From NCBI RefSeq assembly GCF_017313785.1, contig NZ_JAFLNL010000002.1:186001-250000 (forward strand): a stretch of DNA of 64,000 nt. The letters run 5' to 3'. The notes beneath the pieces are model-generated. The model was not told the DNA's origin. It did no database searches and saw nothing but the letters and a program-made list of their open reading frames with translations. This DNA comes from Flagellimonas aurea (GTDB taxonomy: Bacteria; Bacteroidota; Bacteroidia; Flavobacteriales; Flavobacteriaceae). A program made the translations under genes and the position numbers. Below are positions 51,928 through 60,532 of the stretch, in pieces (positions within the stretch are counted from its first letter, which is position 1; each line of letters starts with the position of its first letter).

Positions 51928-52611
51928 TCAATGCCCATTAAAATATCCATACATCTGGTAGACAAACAAACAGATACCTGCAATAATCAAATAAACGTTG
52001 GATGCTTTATAAAATGCTTCATAGCTGGCTTTATCTCTCCATAGGTTAATCAGTAGAATAATTGGAATCAAAGCGACGATTTGTCCCAACTCTACACCAA
52101 CGTTAAAACTAATAATCTTCAGTAAAAATTGGTCTTGCCCCATATCAAAGGTTTGCAAACGTGTGGAAAGTCCCAAACCATGGATAAGTCCAAATAAAAA
52201 TACCATCATCAATAAATTTGGAGCTCTGGTTCCAAGTTTTTTAAAGCCTTCCAAGTTTTCAAACCCCTTATAAAGTACGCTTAATGCTATGATGGCATCA
52301 ATTAGGTATTCATTGACCTGAACCCCTAGGTACGTCCCTCCTAAAAGCGTAATGCTGTGTCCTATGGTAAAAACGGTGATAAACTTTAAAATGTCCCGAA
52401 ACCCTTTCAGGAAAAAGATAACCCCTGCCAAAAACAGCAAGTGGTCATAACCTGTAAGCATATGCTTGGCCCCTACCCAAATATAGGATAACAACCCACC
52501 GCTATCCAATATCTGCTGGTCACCTGAGCTAACATCATGAGCCAGTAACAGCATTGGAAAAAGTAACATTACCAAAAGAGAGAAGCTGGCTCCTACTGGT
52601 TTTATGTACAT
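51928..52611 (-). CDS. HupE/UreJ family membrane protein
   Basis: A 227-residue protein with a signal peptide (ending about residue 24, LLLAHD) and about six membrane helices. GAKHMLTGYDHLLFLAGVIFFL and FTIGHSITLLGG are diagnostic of the HupE/UreJ_2 group, whose relatives transport nickel or cobalt. The intramembrane His and Asp residues are preserved. The ATG overlaps the DUF4198 TAA by one base, so the two are coupled. It probably moves a divalent metal across the inner or outer envelope; the metal is inferred. Confidence 0.87.
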   Translation of the reverse strand: MYIKPVGASFSLLVMLLFPMLLLAHDVSSGDQQILDSGGLLSYIWVGAKHMLTGYDHLLFLAGVIFFLKGFRDILKFITVFTIGHSITLLGGTYLGVQVNEYLIDAIIALSVLYKGFENLEGFKKLGTRAPNLLMMVFLFGLIHGLGLSTRLQTFDMGQDQFLLKIISFNVGVELGQIVALIPIILLINLWRDKASYEAFYKASNVYLIIAGICLFVYQMYGYFNGH

Positions 52612-53621
52612 TATTTCTTCTTGCTTTTAAAGTAAAAGAAAAGGCCGGCAACAATTACCAAACTTACAAGGAGAAAAATGTAGGATGGAAAACTTTCTTC
52701 TTCATGTGCATGATGATCTTCATCTTTATCCGTCCCATGCGCTGCACTATGACCAGAACCTACGGCGAAGGTCAGCGTGGCCCAGTTTGACTCGTGGGTG
52801 AGACCCTCTTCCTCCGACTGTACCATATAAATGGTTCTCATATGCCATACTCCTGCATTGGTTATTTCAAACTCTAAAGTACCGGCATCATCAGTACGAA
52901 GTTGCAAACCAGAATTATGGTCATGGTCCGGGGTTTCTCCACTTTTATGCGTATGCGGTTCCCCTCCATCATGGCTATGCTCAACCATACTGCTTTCACC
53001 AGATACATCCGAGCCAATAATAACCAATTGGTTGGCCAAAGGCTTCCCTTTGTACAGCAATTGTACTTTTAAGGAATGCCCGGCATGAATATCATAGGGG
53101 TTTTCTTGTGGAATAAATTCAATAGGATACCCCAATGCAGTTTTCCAGTCATCAGACAATTCCTCTCCTACTTGAAAAATAGTTTTAACGTGCTTGGAGT
53201 ATTTCTCAACCGCATCCTGGTCCAGAGCATTGTTCTCTTTTCTCCATTCCAACATGTCTACCACTCCATCATGTTCCAAATAATCGTTGAACGATTTTGC
53301 ATCCAATGCAATATTCTTTGCTGCAGTTGAAACACCTGCTACCCAAGTACCGGGGCCACCGGTCTTAAAATTCAAAAATGTAATACTGTCCTTTTCGGTC
53401 CATTGAGCTGAATCTACTTGGATACGCTGACCATTACCCACCAAGCTCATATCGAGCATACGGTTCCTGTCTATTACATTTTCACTTTTCTCAAAAGTGC
53501 CATTAAATAGTTGAATTGCTGCATTTGTGTTCGGGTCAAGGAAATAATTGTCCATTTTCAAGAACATATCGTGGCTACATAATAGCACGATGGCCAAAAG
53601 GCCAAAAAAAACTTTCTTCAT
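52611..53621 (-). CDS. His-rich DUF4198 (NikM-like) periplasmic protein
   Basis: A 336-residue protein. A signal peptide (about 1-16) is followed directly by HDMFLKMDNYFLDP, the typical DUF4198 start with His next to the predicted cleavage site. The region around 205-245 is very rich in His (HSHDGGEPHTHKSGETPDHDHN), a second His cluster precedes the C-terminal membrane helix (about 312-332). Such proteins bind Ni or Co in uptake systems. It is coupled to the HupE gene (TAATG overlap). A GC-normal gene; terminator not obvious. Confidence 0.87.
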   Translation of the reverse strand: MKKVFFGLLAIVLLCSHDMFLKMDNYFLDPNTNAAIQLFNGTFEKSENVIDRNRMLDMSLVGNGQRIQVDSAQWTEKDSITFLNFKTGGPGTWVAGVSTAAKNIALDAKSFNDYLEHDGVVDMLEWRKENNALDQDAVEKYSKHVKTIFQVGEELSDDWKTALGYPIEFIPQENPYDIHAGHSLKVQLLYKGKPLANQLVIIGSDVSGESSMVEHSHDGGEPHTHKSGETPDHDHNSGLQLRTDDAGTLEFEITNAGVWHMRTIYMVQSEEEGLTHESNWATLTFAVGSGHSAAHGTDKDEDHHAHEEESFPSYIFLLVSLVIVAGLFFYFKSKKK

Positions 53622-53762
53622 TATGTTTTTGTTTATTAAAGATCAGGTGGTGAAATCAATTACCGACCTTGTGGTACAAATATCCACAAATCATCTATTT
53701 TGTCCATACCCAAAATTTCAAAAACATAAAAATATCGTCCGTTTTGAAGTCTGGATAGTCGG

Positions 53763-56315
53763 CTACATATTTACAAATCGATAGAGATCATCGGAAGCTT
53801 GCAAGAGTTTTCCCTTTAATGAAGGTTCAAGGCCTGGGTGATTTTTCAAATATTCCTCCACTATTTGATAAGCTTCTTTGGACTGATATTGCCCCACTGT
53901 AGCTGACAACCATCTTTTAGGAAAGAAAATGTCACCTGTCCTTTGAATCTCCTCCAATAAGTCCAATGCCAACGGAAGTTGTTGTATTGCGGTTTTTTGT
54001 CGTAAAGGATGGTGCAGATATCCACAAGCGGTTCCCACCCAAGATTCTTTTTCCCTGTTTTTGGTATCTCGGAACGATTTAAAAAAGGTTTCCCTCACCG
54101 CAGCATCAGATGAAAGTCCGGGCTGTAAGAATTCAAATCGTTTTATCTTGTCTGCATTATCCAATTCGGATTTGGCTGTTTCCAGAATTTCACCAGCTTT
54201 TTTATGATTGTATAGGGCCAAATCCATTGCCATATCGGTATAATCGTCCTGATTAAGCTTTAGACCTGGTATTTTCATGTTTTTGCTCCAAACGGCATAC
54301 AGCCTCTCCTTGGCCCTTTCAGAATATGCTAAACCTTTCCAGAGTCCAAAAATATTTTTCTTGATATTGGGCTCATATGTATCCTCGAACAGTTCGTTCC
54401 AAAGCAAGTTTTCGACCAATGGCTGTTTTTCCGCTCTCTGTTCTTCGGTAAAGTAACTCCAAAACAATTGTGAAGCCTCCCCACTGACCATTCCATGAAC
54501 AAATTCGTTTTCCTCTTGTAGGATGACATCCATATATAAATCAAAGACCTCGAGAGCAGGGATTTGCCCAGATAGAACGTTCTCATAGGCATTGAGATAG
54601 GTATATCCACGGGCGACTTCATCTTTTAGCGTTGGGATTACATTCAACTTGGACGAATCCAAAGGAAAAATACCATAGCCAAAGGCATTTGAATTATAAA
54701 TTATCGTCTCGGGTCGTGGGAGTCCCTCCGCTAACTTCACATTTACAACACTATCTGATATCGTCACTGGGATGACTCTGGTGCTATCCGGATATACCAA
54801 GGTTATCTCAAAGGATTGCGGCCATAATTTATCGCTTCCGTCTTCTGCTTTTTGAGAAAGCGTGAAACTTGCTATTTTCCCATTTTCATAATCAATCCCC
54901 TCGGTTATGATAGGTCTACCAGATTGATTCACCCATACTTCACTCCAATCTTTTAGGTTTATTGACGTCCTTTCATCCAAAATCTCTACCAAATCGTTCC
55001 ATGTGGCATTTCCATAGGCATAGGTCTGTATGTATCGGCGTATACCATCTCGGAAGGCCTTCTCCCCTATTGCAACCTCTAGTTGCCGCATCATAATTGG
55101 TGCCTTGTTATATATGATGCCCCCATAAAGACTGCCGGCATTTTTTAGGTTATCCAAATGTTGCCGTATAGGATTGGTGCCACGCGTTCTATCCTCACCG
55201 TAGGCACCACGGTAATGGGAAATCATAAACTGGAGCTTATGGTTGATTTCGGGAAAGGTCGGGTTCATGATCTTATCGGCCATAAAATTGGCAAACACCT
55301 CTTTCATCCACACATCGTTGAACCAACCCATGGTGACCATATCCCCAAACCACATATGGGATGTTTCATGTGCTATAAGTTTGGCACTGCCCATAAGACG
55401 GCGTTCGGTAGCACTTTCATCCAAGAAGATAGAGGATTGACGGTATTGAATGGCTCCGACATGCTCCATTCCTCCGTATTGAAATCCTGGAATGGCGGCA
55501 AAATCCAATTTCTTGAAAGGAAATTCATATTGGGTGTAATCTTTTAAAAAATCGATTGATCGCTGATGCAGGTCGAAAATCTTGGGAACACTGTAAGCAA
55601 TTTTTGCTGAATCTGTTTCACGGTAAAGCATTGTCATATCAAACACACCTGGGTTTTCGGTAACCGATTCAAACTTCCCTGCAACCAAAGAAAACAGATA
55701 AGTGCTCATAAAATCGCTTTCCTCAAATGAGTAATGTACCGTTTCGCCTTTTGGCTTTGCTTCCTTTAGTGGCGCTCCGCAAAGAACTTTCCAGTCGGCA
55801 GGTGCCATAACATCCACCACATAACGTCCCTTGATGTTGGGCTGATCAAAACAAGGGAACAATGTACTGGCACGATCAGGTACCAAAAGGGTATATAAAT
55901 AATTTTCATTCCGATTCAAGGACAGTTCTCCCGCATTAAAGGTAATTTCAATCGTATTAGGCCCTTCCTCAAGGTTTTTCGAAATGATAATGTGTTCTTG
56001 TTGATGAACAACCTCTTGCTCTTGACCATTTACCCGAATAGTTTTTAACAATGAAGCGGCTGCATTAAAATCCAGATATAGGGGTTGCGAAAGGTCTTGA
56101 AGGTCCACATCCAATTTTAATTTTGAAGCTATTGGACGATTTATATCAGCTGGGATATCAAAAGAAAGTCCATAGACCACATTGGACACTTGGTCAACTC
56201 GATACTCTGCCAGTTGCTGCGGAATACCCTCTGCCAATAAATCTTCTTTTTTTGTTGACTCACAGGAGGTTGAAATTATCAATACACCCACACAGGCCAG
56301 AATGCTTGTTTTCAT
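53763..56315 (-). CDS. M1 family aminopeptidase, lipoprotein
   Basis: An 850-residue zinc aminopeptidase. A lipoprotein signal ends at the Cys in IISTSC (about residue 18). The zinc site is HETSH at 316-320 with the third ligand Glu339 (WMKEVFANF). The substrate motif GGMEHVGAI replaces the usual GAMEN. An ERAP1-like helical C-terminal domain (about 560-850) follows. It trims N-terminal residues from peptides in the periplasm. It precedes the DUF4198-HupE pair by 141 bases on the same strand. Confidence 0.94.
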   Translation of the reverse strand: MKTSILACVGVLIISTSCESTKKEDLLAEGIPQQLAEYRVDQVSNVVYGLSFDIPADINRPIASKLKLDVDLQDLSQPLYLDFNAAASLLKTIRVNGQEQEVVHQQEHIIISKNLEEGPNTIEITFNAGELSLNRNENYLYTLLVPDRASTLFPCFDQPNIKGRYVVDVMAPADWKVLCGAPLKEAKPKGETVHYSFEESDFMSTYLFSLVAGKFESVTENPGVFDMTMLYRETDSAKIAYSVPKIFDLHQRSIDFLKDYTQYEFPFKKLDFAAIPGFQYGGMEHVGAIQYRQSSIFLDESATERRLMGSAKLIAHETSHMWFGDMVTMGWFNDVWMKEVFANFMADKIMNPTFPEINHKLQFMISHYRGAYGEDRTRGTNPIRQHLDNLKNAGSLYGGIIYNKAPIMMRQLEVAIGEKAFRDGIRRYIQTYAYGNATWNDLVEILDERTSINLKDWSEVWVNQSGRPIITEGIDYENGKIASFTLSQKAEDGSDKLWPQSFEITLVYPDSTRVIPVTISDSVVNVKLAEGLPRPETIIYNSNAFGYGIFPLDSSKLNVIPTLKDEVARGYTYLNAYENVLSGQIPALEVFDLYMDVILQEENEFVHGMVSGEASQLFWSYFTEEQRAEKQPLVENLLWNELFEDTYEPNIKKNIFGLWKGLAYSERAKERLYAVWSKNMKIPGLKLNQDDYTDMAMDLALYNHKKAGEILETAKSELDNADKIKRFEFLQPGLSSDAAVRETFFKSFRDTKNREKESWVGTACGYLHHPLRQKTAIQQLPLALDLLEEIQRTGDIFFPKRWLSATVGQYQSKEAYQIVEEYLKNHPGLEPSLKGKLLQASDDLYRFVNM

Positions 56316-56394
56316 AAAAACTTGGTTGATTCGGTTCCCTTTTGCTCATCAAGGTAGCTAAAATCATCTTGATAAAGCATTAAAAAACAAATAC

Positions 56395-57159
56395 TTAATC
56401 CCTTACCACATAGTTGACGATATCCACTCCTGTATTCCCGGTTTTTGGGTTGTAGGCATAAACGGTGATTTGATAATATCCAGCTTCCTTGATTCCAAAG
56501 TGGCCTTGAAAGCTGTTTTGTGCTGGATTGTCCAATTCGACCTCCCCTACACTCTCTCCGTCCTTTTTGACCATGGCTTTCACTTCAATTAATTTGGAAT
56601 CCCAAATTCCATCTACTTCTATTGGGCAACCGCACATCATAACGATATGGGCCTCTATCGGTAACCCTGAATCGGGTATAGATTCCAGATTAATATATTG
56701 ATGGGTATTGGGCTTTAAAATATCTACCACAAAACCAGGTATTTCCAATACTATACCATCTCCTAAAATGTGTTTGCCGGGAATCAGCCAAAGTTCCGTA
56801 CTGGCCTGTACACGAGCATTTTTTTTATGGATTGGCGATAGCACTTCCACCTGCACAAAAACGGGCTCGTTGATATCCAAAATGGCCAAAAAACCTGCGG
56901 TCTTATCATCGCTGAGTTCCGTATAACGTTCATGGGCACTCTTCATGATCAGGTCAGTGTTTCCCGTTGCACCAGTGGTATTACCCTCGGCCATGATCTC
57001 ACCGTTCAAACTGTTACGGACGATTACGTGGGCTCCTCCAATGGAACTTCCAACGAACTTGGCATCCTTTGCCTTGGCACGTACCATGAGTTTTGTCTCG
57101 GTGGCAAAACCATGTAAACAGATAAGAAGTAATGTTAGGGATAGAATTGATTTCTTCAT
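56395..57159 (-). CDS. secreted protein with CGCP motif, unknown function
   Basis: A 254-residue protein with a signal peptide (ending about residue 19, HGFATE). It appears to be all-beta and contains a striking MMCGCPIEVDG motif (about residue 174-184). HAHE-type segments are absent, but the first domain (about 20-110) looks carboxypeptidase-regulatory or Ig-like (AHVIVRNSLNGEIMAEGN). The two cysteines could bind a metal or form a redox pair. It lies upstream of the M1 aminopeptidase on the same strand, 79 bases away. Not recognised further. Confidence 0.75.
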   Translation of the reverse strand: MKKSILSLTLLLICLHGFATETKLMVRAKAKDAKFVGSSIGGAHVIVRNSLNGEIMAEGNTTGATGNTDLIMKSAHERYTELSDDKTAGFLAILDINEPVFVQVEVLSPIHKKNARVQASTELWLIPGKHILGDGIVLEIPGFVVDILKPNTHQYINLESIPDSGLPIEAHIVMMCGCPIEVDGIWDSKLIEVKAMVKKDGESVGEVELDNPAQNSFQGHFGIKEAGYYQITVYAYNPKTGNTGVDIVNYVVRD

Positions 57160-57241
57160 TTTGTTTGATTTTTCAATCCTAAAATTAAGGCTTTTAAAAA
57201 GTTCTCAGCGACGAAATCCGTTTTTTATCCCAATTCAATTA

Positions 57242-57484
57242 CTACGAACCAACTTGTGAACGTAATTGCTTAAGTTCATCTCTGGCCGCCTGAATAAGCT
57301 GTTTTAATTGATTGGAATCCTTTTTGGGGCAAGATTGCCCCAAATGATATTCGGAGCTTTCTATAACTCTTTGACAATAGGAAATTTGTTCTTGCAGTGG
57401 ACACTTGCAAATGGTCTGGCCGTATAAATTGTCCAATTGGCGCAAGGAAGGGGTCGGGGCACTATTTTTAAAAATCTTCAACAT
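57242..57484 (-). CDS. small Cys-containing protein, unknown
   Basis: An 80-residue protein with four cysteines (CKC at about 26-28, one near 37 and one near 52) and a helical C-terminus (LKQLIQAARDELKQLRSQ). The Cys spacing could bind zinc or an iron-sulfur cluster. It starts at ATG 57484, 60 bases after the response regulator on the same strand. Not recognised; coding status is moderate. Confidence 0.55.
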   Translation of the reverse strand: MLKIFKNSAPTPSLRQLDNLYGQTICKCPLQEQISYCQRVIESSEYHLGQSCPKKDSNQLKQLIQAARDELKQLRSQVGS

Positions 57485-57544
57485 AAATCAAACAGATAAT
57501 CTCGTCACACAATACTGTCACAAAAATCAAGCCACAGTATTTTG

Positions 57545-58246
57545 CTACTCTCCCTCCACCCTCAGCATAAACCCACGACGGCTTACATTTACTATGCTCA
57601 GTTTGGGGTCGTGCGCCAGATGTTTACGTAAATGTGATATAAAAACATTGAGACTTTTTTTGTTGAAATAGTCATTCTTGTCCCAAACCGTGGTCAAGAT
57701 TTCTTTATGAGTACACAATTGATTTTTGTTCTTGGCCAATAATGCCAGAAGGTCAAATTCCTTTCCTGTTAATTTGATAGGCTTACCGTTGTGTTTGAGT
57801 TCAAAATTATCCATGTTGAGAACGTAGTCGCCAATCTCATATTCGGACACTTGAACTTCTTGTTCCTCATCCTTTACCAACCTGGCCAATAATGCATTGA
57901 TACGCACAACGAGCTCTTCTTCATCTATGGGCTTTTTAAGATAGTCAACAGCACCCATTGAAAACCCTTTAAGAACATCTATCTTGAGCGACCTTGCTGT
58001 CAAAAAAATAAAGGGCAGCTCGGGATTGATTCCTTTTATCTTTTGTGACAGTTCAAATCCATCCAAATCGGGGAGCATCACATCTAAAATGGCCAAGTCA
58101 AAAACATTGGTCTTGGTTTTTAGCACAGCCTCCGAAGCATCTTTGGCCCATGTCACCACAAAACCTTTCATTCCTAAATATTCCGATAATAGATACCCTA
58201 GGGAATTATCATCCTCAACCAATATCAACTTATATTTTTTATCCAT
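57545..58246 (-). CDS. OmpR-type response regulator
   Basis: A 233-residue regulator: receiver domain (about 1-118) with phospho-acceptor Asp55 (LAILDVMLPDLDGF), Thr/Ser and Lys at canonical places (FLTARS, KKPID), and an OmpR/PhoB winged helix (about 140-230; LTGKEFDLLALLA). It overlaps the kinase gene by eight bases; together they are a two-component system. Targets unknown; the upstream neighbours might include metal or envelope genes. Confidence 0.94.
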   Translation of the reverse strand: MDKKYKLILVEDDNSLGYLLSEYLGMKGFVVTWAKDASEAVLKTKTNVFDLAILDVMLPDLDGFELSQKIKGINPELPFIFLTARSLKIDVLKGFSMGAVDYLKKPIDEEELVVRINALLARLVKDEEQEVQVSEYEIGDYVLNMDNFELKHNGKPIKLTGKEFDLLALLAKNKNQLCTHKEILTTVWDKNDYFNKKSLNVFISHLRKHLAHDPKLSIVNVSRRGFMLRVEGE

Positions 58247-59513
58247 TTTTGGTCAATTTAAAGGACATGGTAAATGTGGTTCCTTGTCCTGGTTCGCTTT
58301 GCACCGTAATTTTTCCACGGTGCATTTTGATTATTTTTTGCACATAATACAATCCTAAGCCGTATCCTTTTACCTTGTGGACATCTCCATTTTTAACCCT
58401 ATAATATTTTTTGAAGATTTTGGCCATATCCTCCTTGGCAATACCTTGTCCATTATCGGTAATCCTGATGAACAATCGTCCCTTTTGTTTGCTTGCGGTC
58501 AATTTTATTTGGGGATTGTCCGAATACTTTTTTGCATTTTCCAATAGGTTGCCCACCACATTTTCCAGATGGAACCTTTCGGCCCTAATAATGTATGGAC
58601 CTTCTTCGAGTTCGAACTCAAACTGAATTTCTTCATGCTTGGCCAATAAACTAAAACCTTCGCAAATTCGCTCCAGTTCTGGTTTGAAATCAATCTCCTG
58701 AAACTGCAATAGTTTGTTTCCGGACTCCATGCTGGCCAACTCCAACACTTTATCGATATGCTTTTTGAGCCTGTTCGATTCGGCACGAATCAATTCCACC
58801 ACGGCTTTTTTATTCTCAGGCACATCTTCTTCCAAGATTTTGCTTGCCAATCCTATGGAGAATACGGGTGTTTTTAATTCATGTGTCAGGTTATTGATAA
58901 AATCGTTTGTGGTAGTATTGATGCTTCGCTGTAAATAAAATGATCTAAGGACCCAGATTACCACTATGATTATCATCAACAAGAATAATAGTCCAGGAAC
59001 GATGAGCCCCCGTAATTGTCCCAAAAAGTACTTGTTCAAATCTTCAAAACCAATCTCCAGAATAATTTCTTTTTGGAGCAATTCTGGCAAATATCCCTTC
59101 ACTTTAATTGGGTAAGTAAGGTCTTCTTGCGCTTTTATGTGAGGGCGGACGGAACTCAAATATGTTATGGAATCGCGGGAATATAGTTTATAGGTGAAAG
59201 GGGCATCAATTCCGGAAAGGTTTAATTGGTAGGAGATATAGTCGTTTAAATAATATTGGGATGCCTTCTCTAGGCTATCCAGCCCGATCCTGACCTCTGA
59301 TGTATCTTTTCTGATAGTATTGCCCAGTGTGTAGGTCAATGAGTTTACCGCTGAGAGCTCACTGTTTATATTATCTCTGGCCCGATCCATTTTATCAGAA
59401 AATTGGACACGGGCCAAACCTAGTCCCACTCTCAGATATTGGTATTGCACCACCAACAAACCGACAACTGCGATTATAAAAAAAATAACATAGAGGTTCC
59501 TTTTGGTCAGCAT
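58239..59513 (-). CDS. two-TM sensor histidine kinase
   Basis: A 424-residue kinase: membrane helix at about 8-26, a periplasmic sensor domain (about 27-165), a second helix (about 170-192), HisKA with phospho-acceptor His211 (NNLTHELKTPVFS), and HATPase with NVVGNLLENAKKYSD, DNGQGIAKED and GYGLGLYYVQ. It phosphorylates the adjacent regulator. A minus-strand -7 element TATTTTTG is at 59527-59534, with a TTG 15 bases upstream of it, a little short of normal. Confidence 0.94.
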   Translation of the reverse strand: MLTKRNLYVIFFIIAVVGLLVVQYQYLRVGLGLARVQFSDKMDRARDNINSELSAVNSLTYTLGNTIRKDTSEVRIGLDSLEKASQYYLNDYISYQLNLSGIDAPFTYKLYSRDSITYLSSVRPHIKAQEDLTYPIKVKGYLPELLQKEIILEIGFEDLNKYFLGQLRGLIVPGLLFLLMIIIVVIWVLRSFYLQRSINTTTNDFINNLTHELKTPVFSIGLASKILEEDVPENKKAVVELIRAESNRLKKHIDKVLELASMESGNKLLQFQEIDFKPELERICEGFSLLAKHEEIQFEFELEEGPYIIRAERFHLENVVGNLLENAKKYSDNPQIKLTASKQKGRLFIRITDNGQGIAKEDMAKIFKKYYRVKNGDVHKVKGYGLGLYYVQKIIKMHRGKITVQSEPGQGTTFTMSFKLTKNG

Positions 59514-59670
59514 ACCGCTAAATAAACAAAAATATACCAGCTAATTACCCAATGGTTAACCCTATTAGTCTTTCATTAACCTTTTTGATCTTTCATTAGT
59601 CCCTGTGCTCAAACACAAGGTTTATATTAGCATTGAGTTTAGTTAAAACATATAAAGTAGTAAATCTTCA

Positions 59671-59700
59671 AACCGACCTGTTCTAGGTCGGTTTTTTTAT
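59671..59700 (+). terminator. orphan Rho-independent terminator upstream of the capsule locus
   Basis: A perfect nine-base stem (AACCGACCT / AGGTCGGTT) with a five-base loop and seven T on the plus strand. No plus-strand gene precedes it, as the kinase is on the minus strand. It suggests a small transcript or an attenuated leader between 59520 and 59700. Confidence 0.8.
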
Positions 59701-59760
59701 TTTAATGCAACGGAAGCCCTAATTTAATTTTTCGGCTATGGATTAAGGTTTTATATACTT

Positions 59761-59768
59761 TATCTTTG
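59761..59768 (+). promoter_or_regulatory. putative -7 element for the CpsB/CapC-type gene
   Basis: TATCTTTG fits TAnnTTTG and lies 17 bases before the ATG, downstream of the orphan terminator. No clear -33 TTG. Confidence 0.42.
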
Positions 59769-59785
59769 GATTCCAAATTTTATGC

Positions 59786-60529
59786 ATGATAAGTATTTTT
59801 CAGAAGAAAATTTACTTGGTCGATTATTTGAGCGGCCTTGTGGATATCCACAACCACATTTTACCTGGTATTGACGATGGCGCCAAAACTATTGGGGATT
59901 CGTTGGAGTTGTTCAAAGGGTTTTCCGATTTTGGGGTGACTAATTTTATATGCACGCCACACATCATGCACAATTACTATGACAACACTCCTAGTACAAT
60001 CAAAAAGGCACATGGTCAACTTTATAATGAATTGCAAAAAAATGATGGTTTGCAAGTCAATTTGGAGTATGCCGCTGAACACATGATCGATGATAATTTT
60101 GAAAACATACTCCATGGCAAACAAGTAATGCCTTTGGGAAAGGATTATTTGCTAGTTGAAATGTCGTATTTACAGCCATCCTTCAATTTTGATGTGGCCG
60201 TTGACCAAATCGCCAAGCACAAATATTTTCCAATACTGGCACACCCGGAAAGGTATATGTACTATCATGGCAAATATGGGAAGTATGCGTCCTTAAAATC
60301 TGAAGGAGTCTTGTTTCAGCTCAATCTATTGTCGTTGAGTCCCAAATCCTATGGAAAGGCTGTGCATAAAACAGCTGAGAAACTATTGAACGACGGTATG
60401 ATCGATTTTGTAGGAAGCGATGTCCACAACATCAGGCAATTGATGTTGTTGAAAGAAATCAAAATATCAAAAAAGACATTGGATCATCTCTTCCCTATCA
60501 TCGAAAATACAATTCAGACCTTTTATTGA
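59786..60529 (+). CDS. CpsB/CapC-type PHP tyrosine-protein phosphatase
   Basis: A 247-residue manganese-dependent phosphatase of the PHP fold. Metal ligands are in DIHNHILPGIDDG, TPHIM, AEHMID, LAHPERY and GSDVHN. Family members (CpsB, CapC, YwqE) dephosphorylate the tyrosine kinase of capsule assembly. It is convergent with, and three bases from, the Wzc-type kinase that is its likely substrate. The ATG at 59786 is used; an overlapping out-of-frame ATG precedes it. Confidence 0.93.
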   Translation: MISIFQKKIYLVDYLSGLVDIHNHILPGIDDGAKTIGDSLELFKGFSDFGVTNFICTPHIMHNYYDNTPSTIKKAHGQLYNELQKNDGLQVNLEYAAEHMIDDNFENILHGKQVMPLGKDYLLVEMSYLQPSFNFDVAVDQIAKHKYFPILAHPERYMYYHGKYGKYASLKSEGVLFQLNLLSLSPKSYGKAVHKTAEKLLNDGMIDFVGSDVHNIRQLMLLKEIKISKKTLDHLFPIIENTIQTFY

Positions 60530-60532
60530 TCT

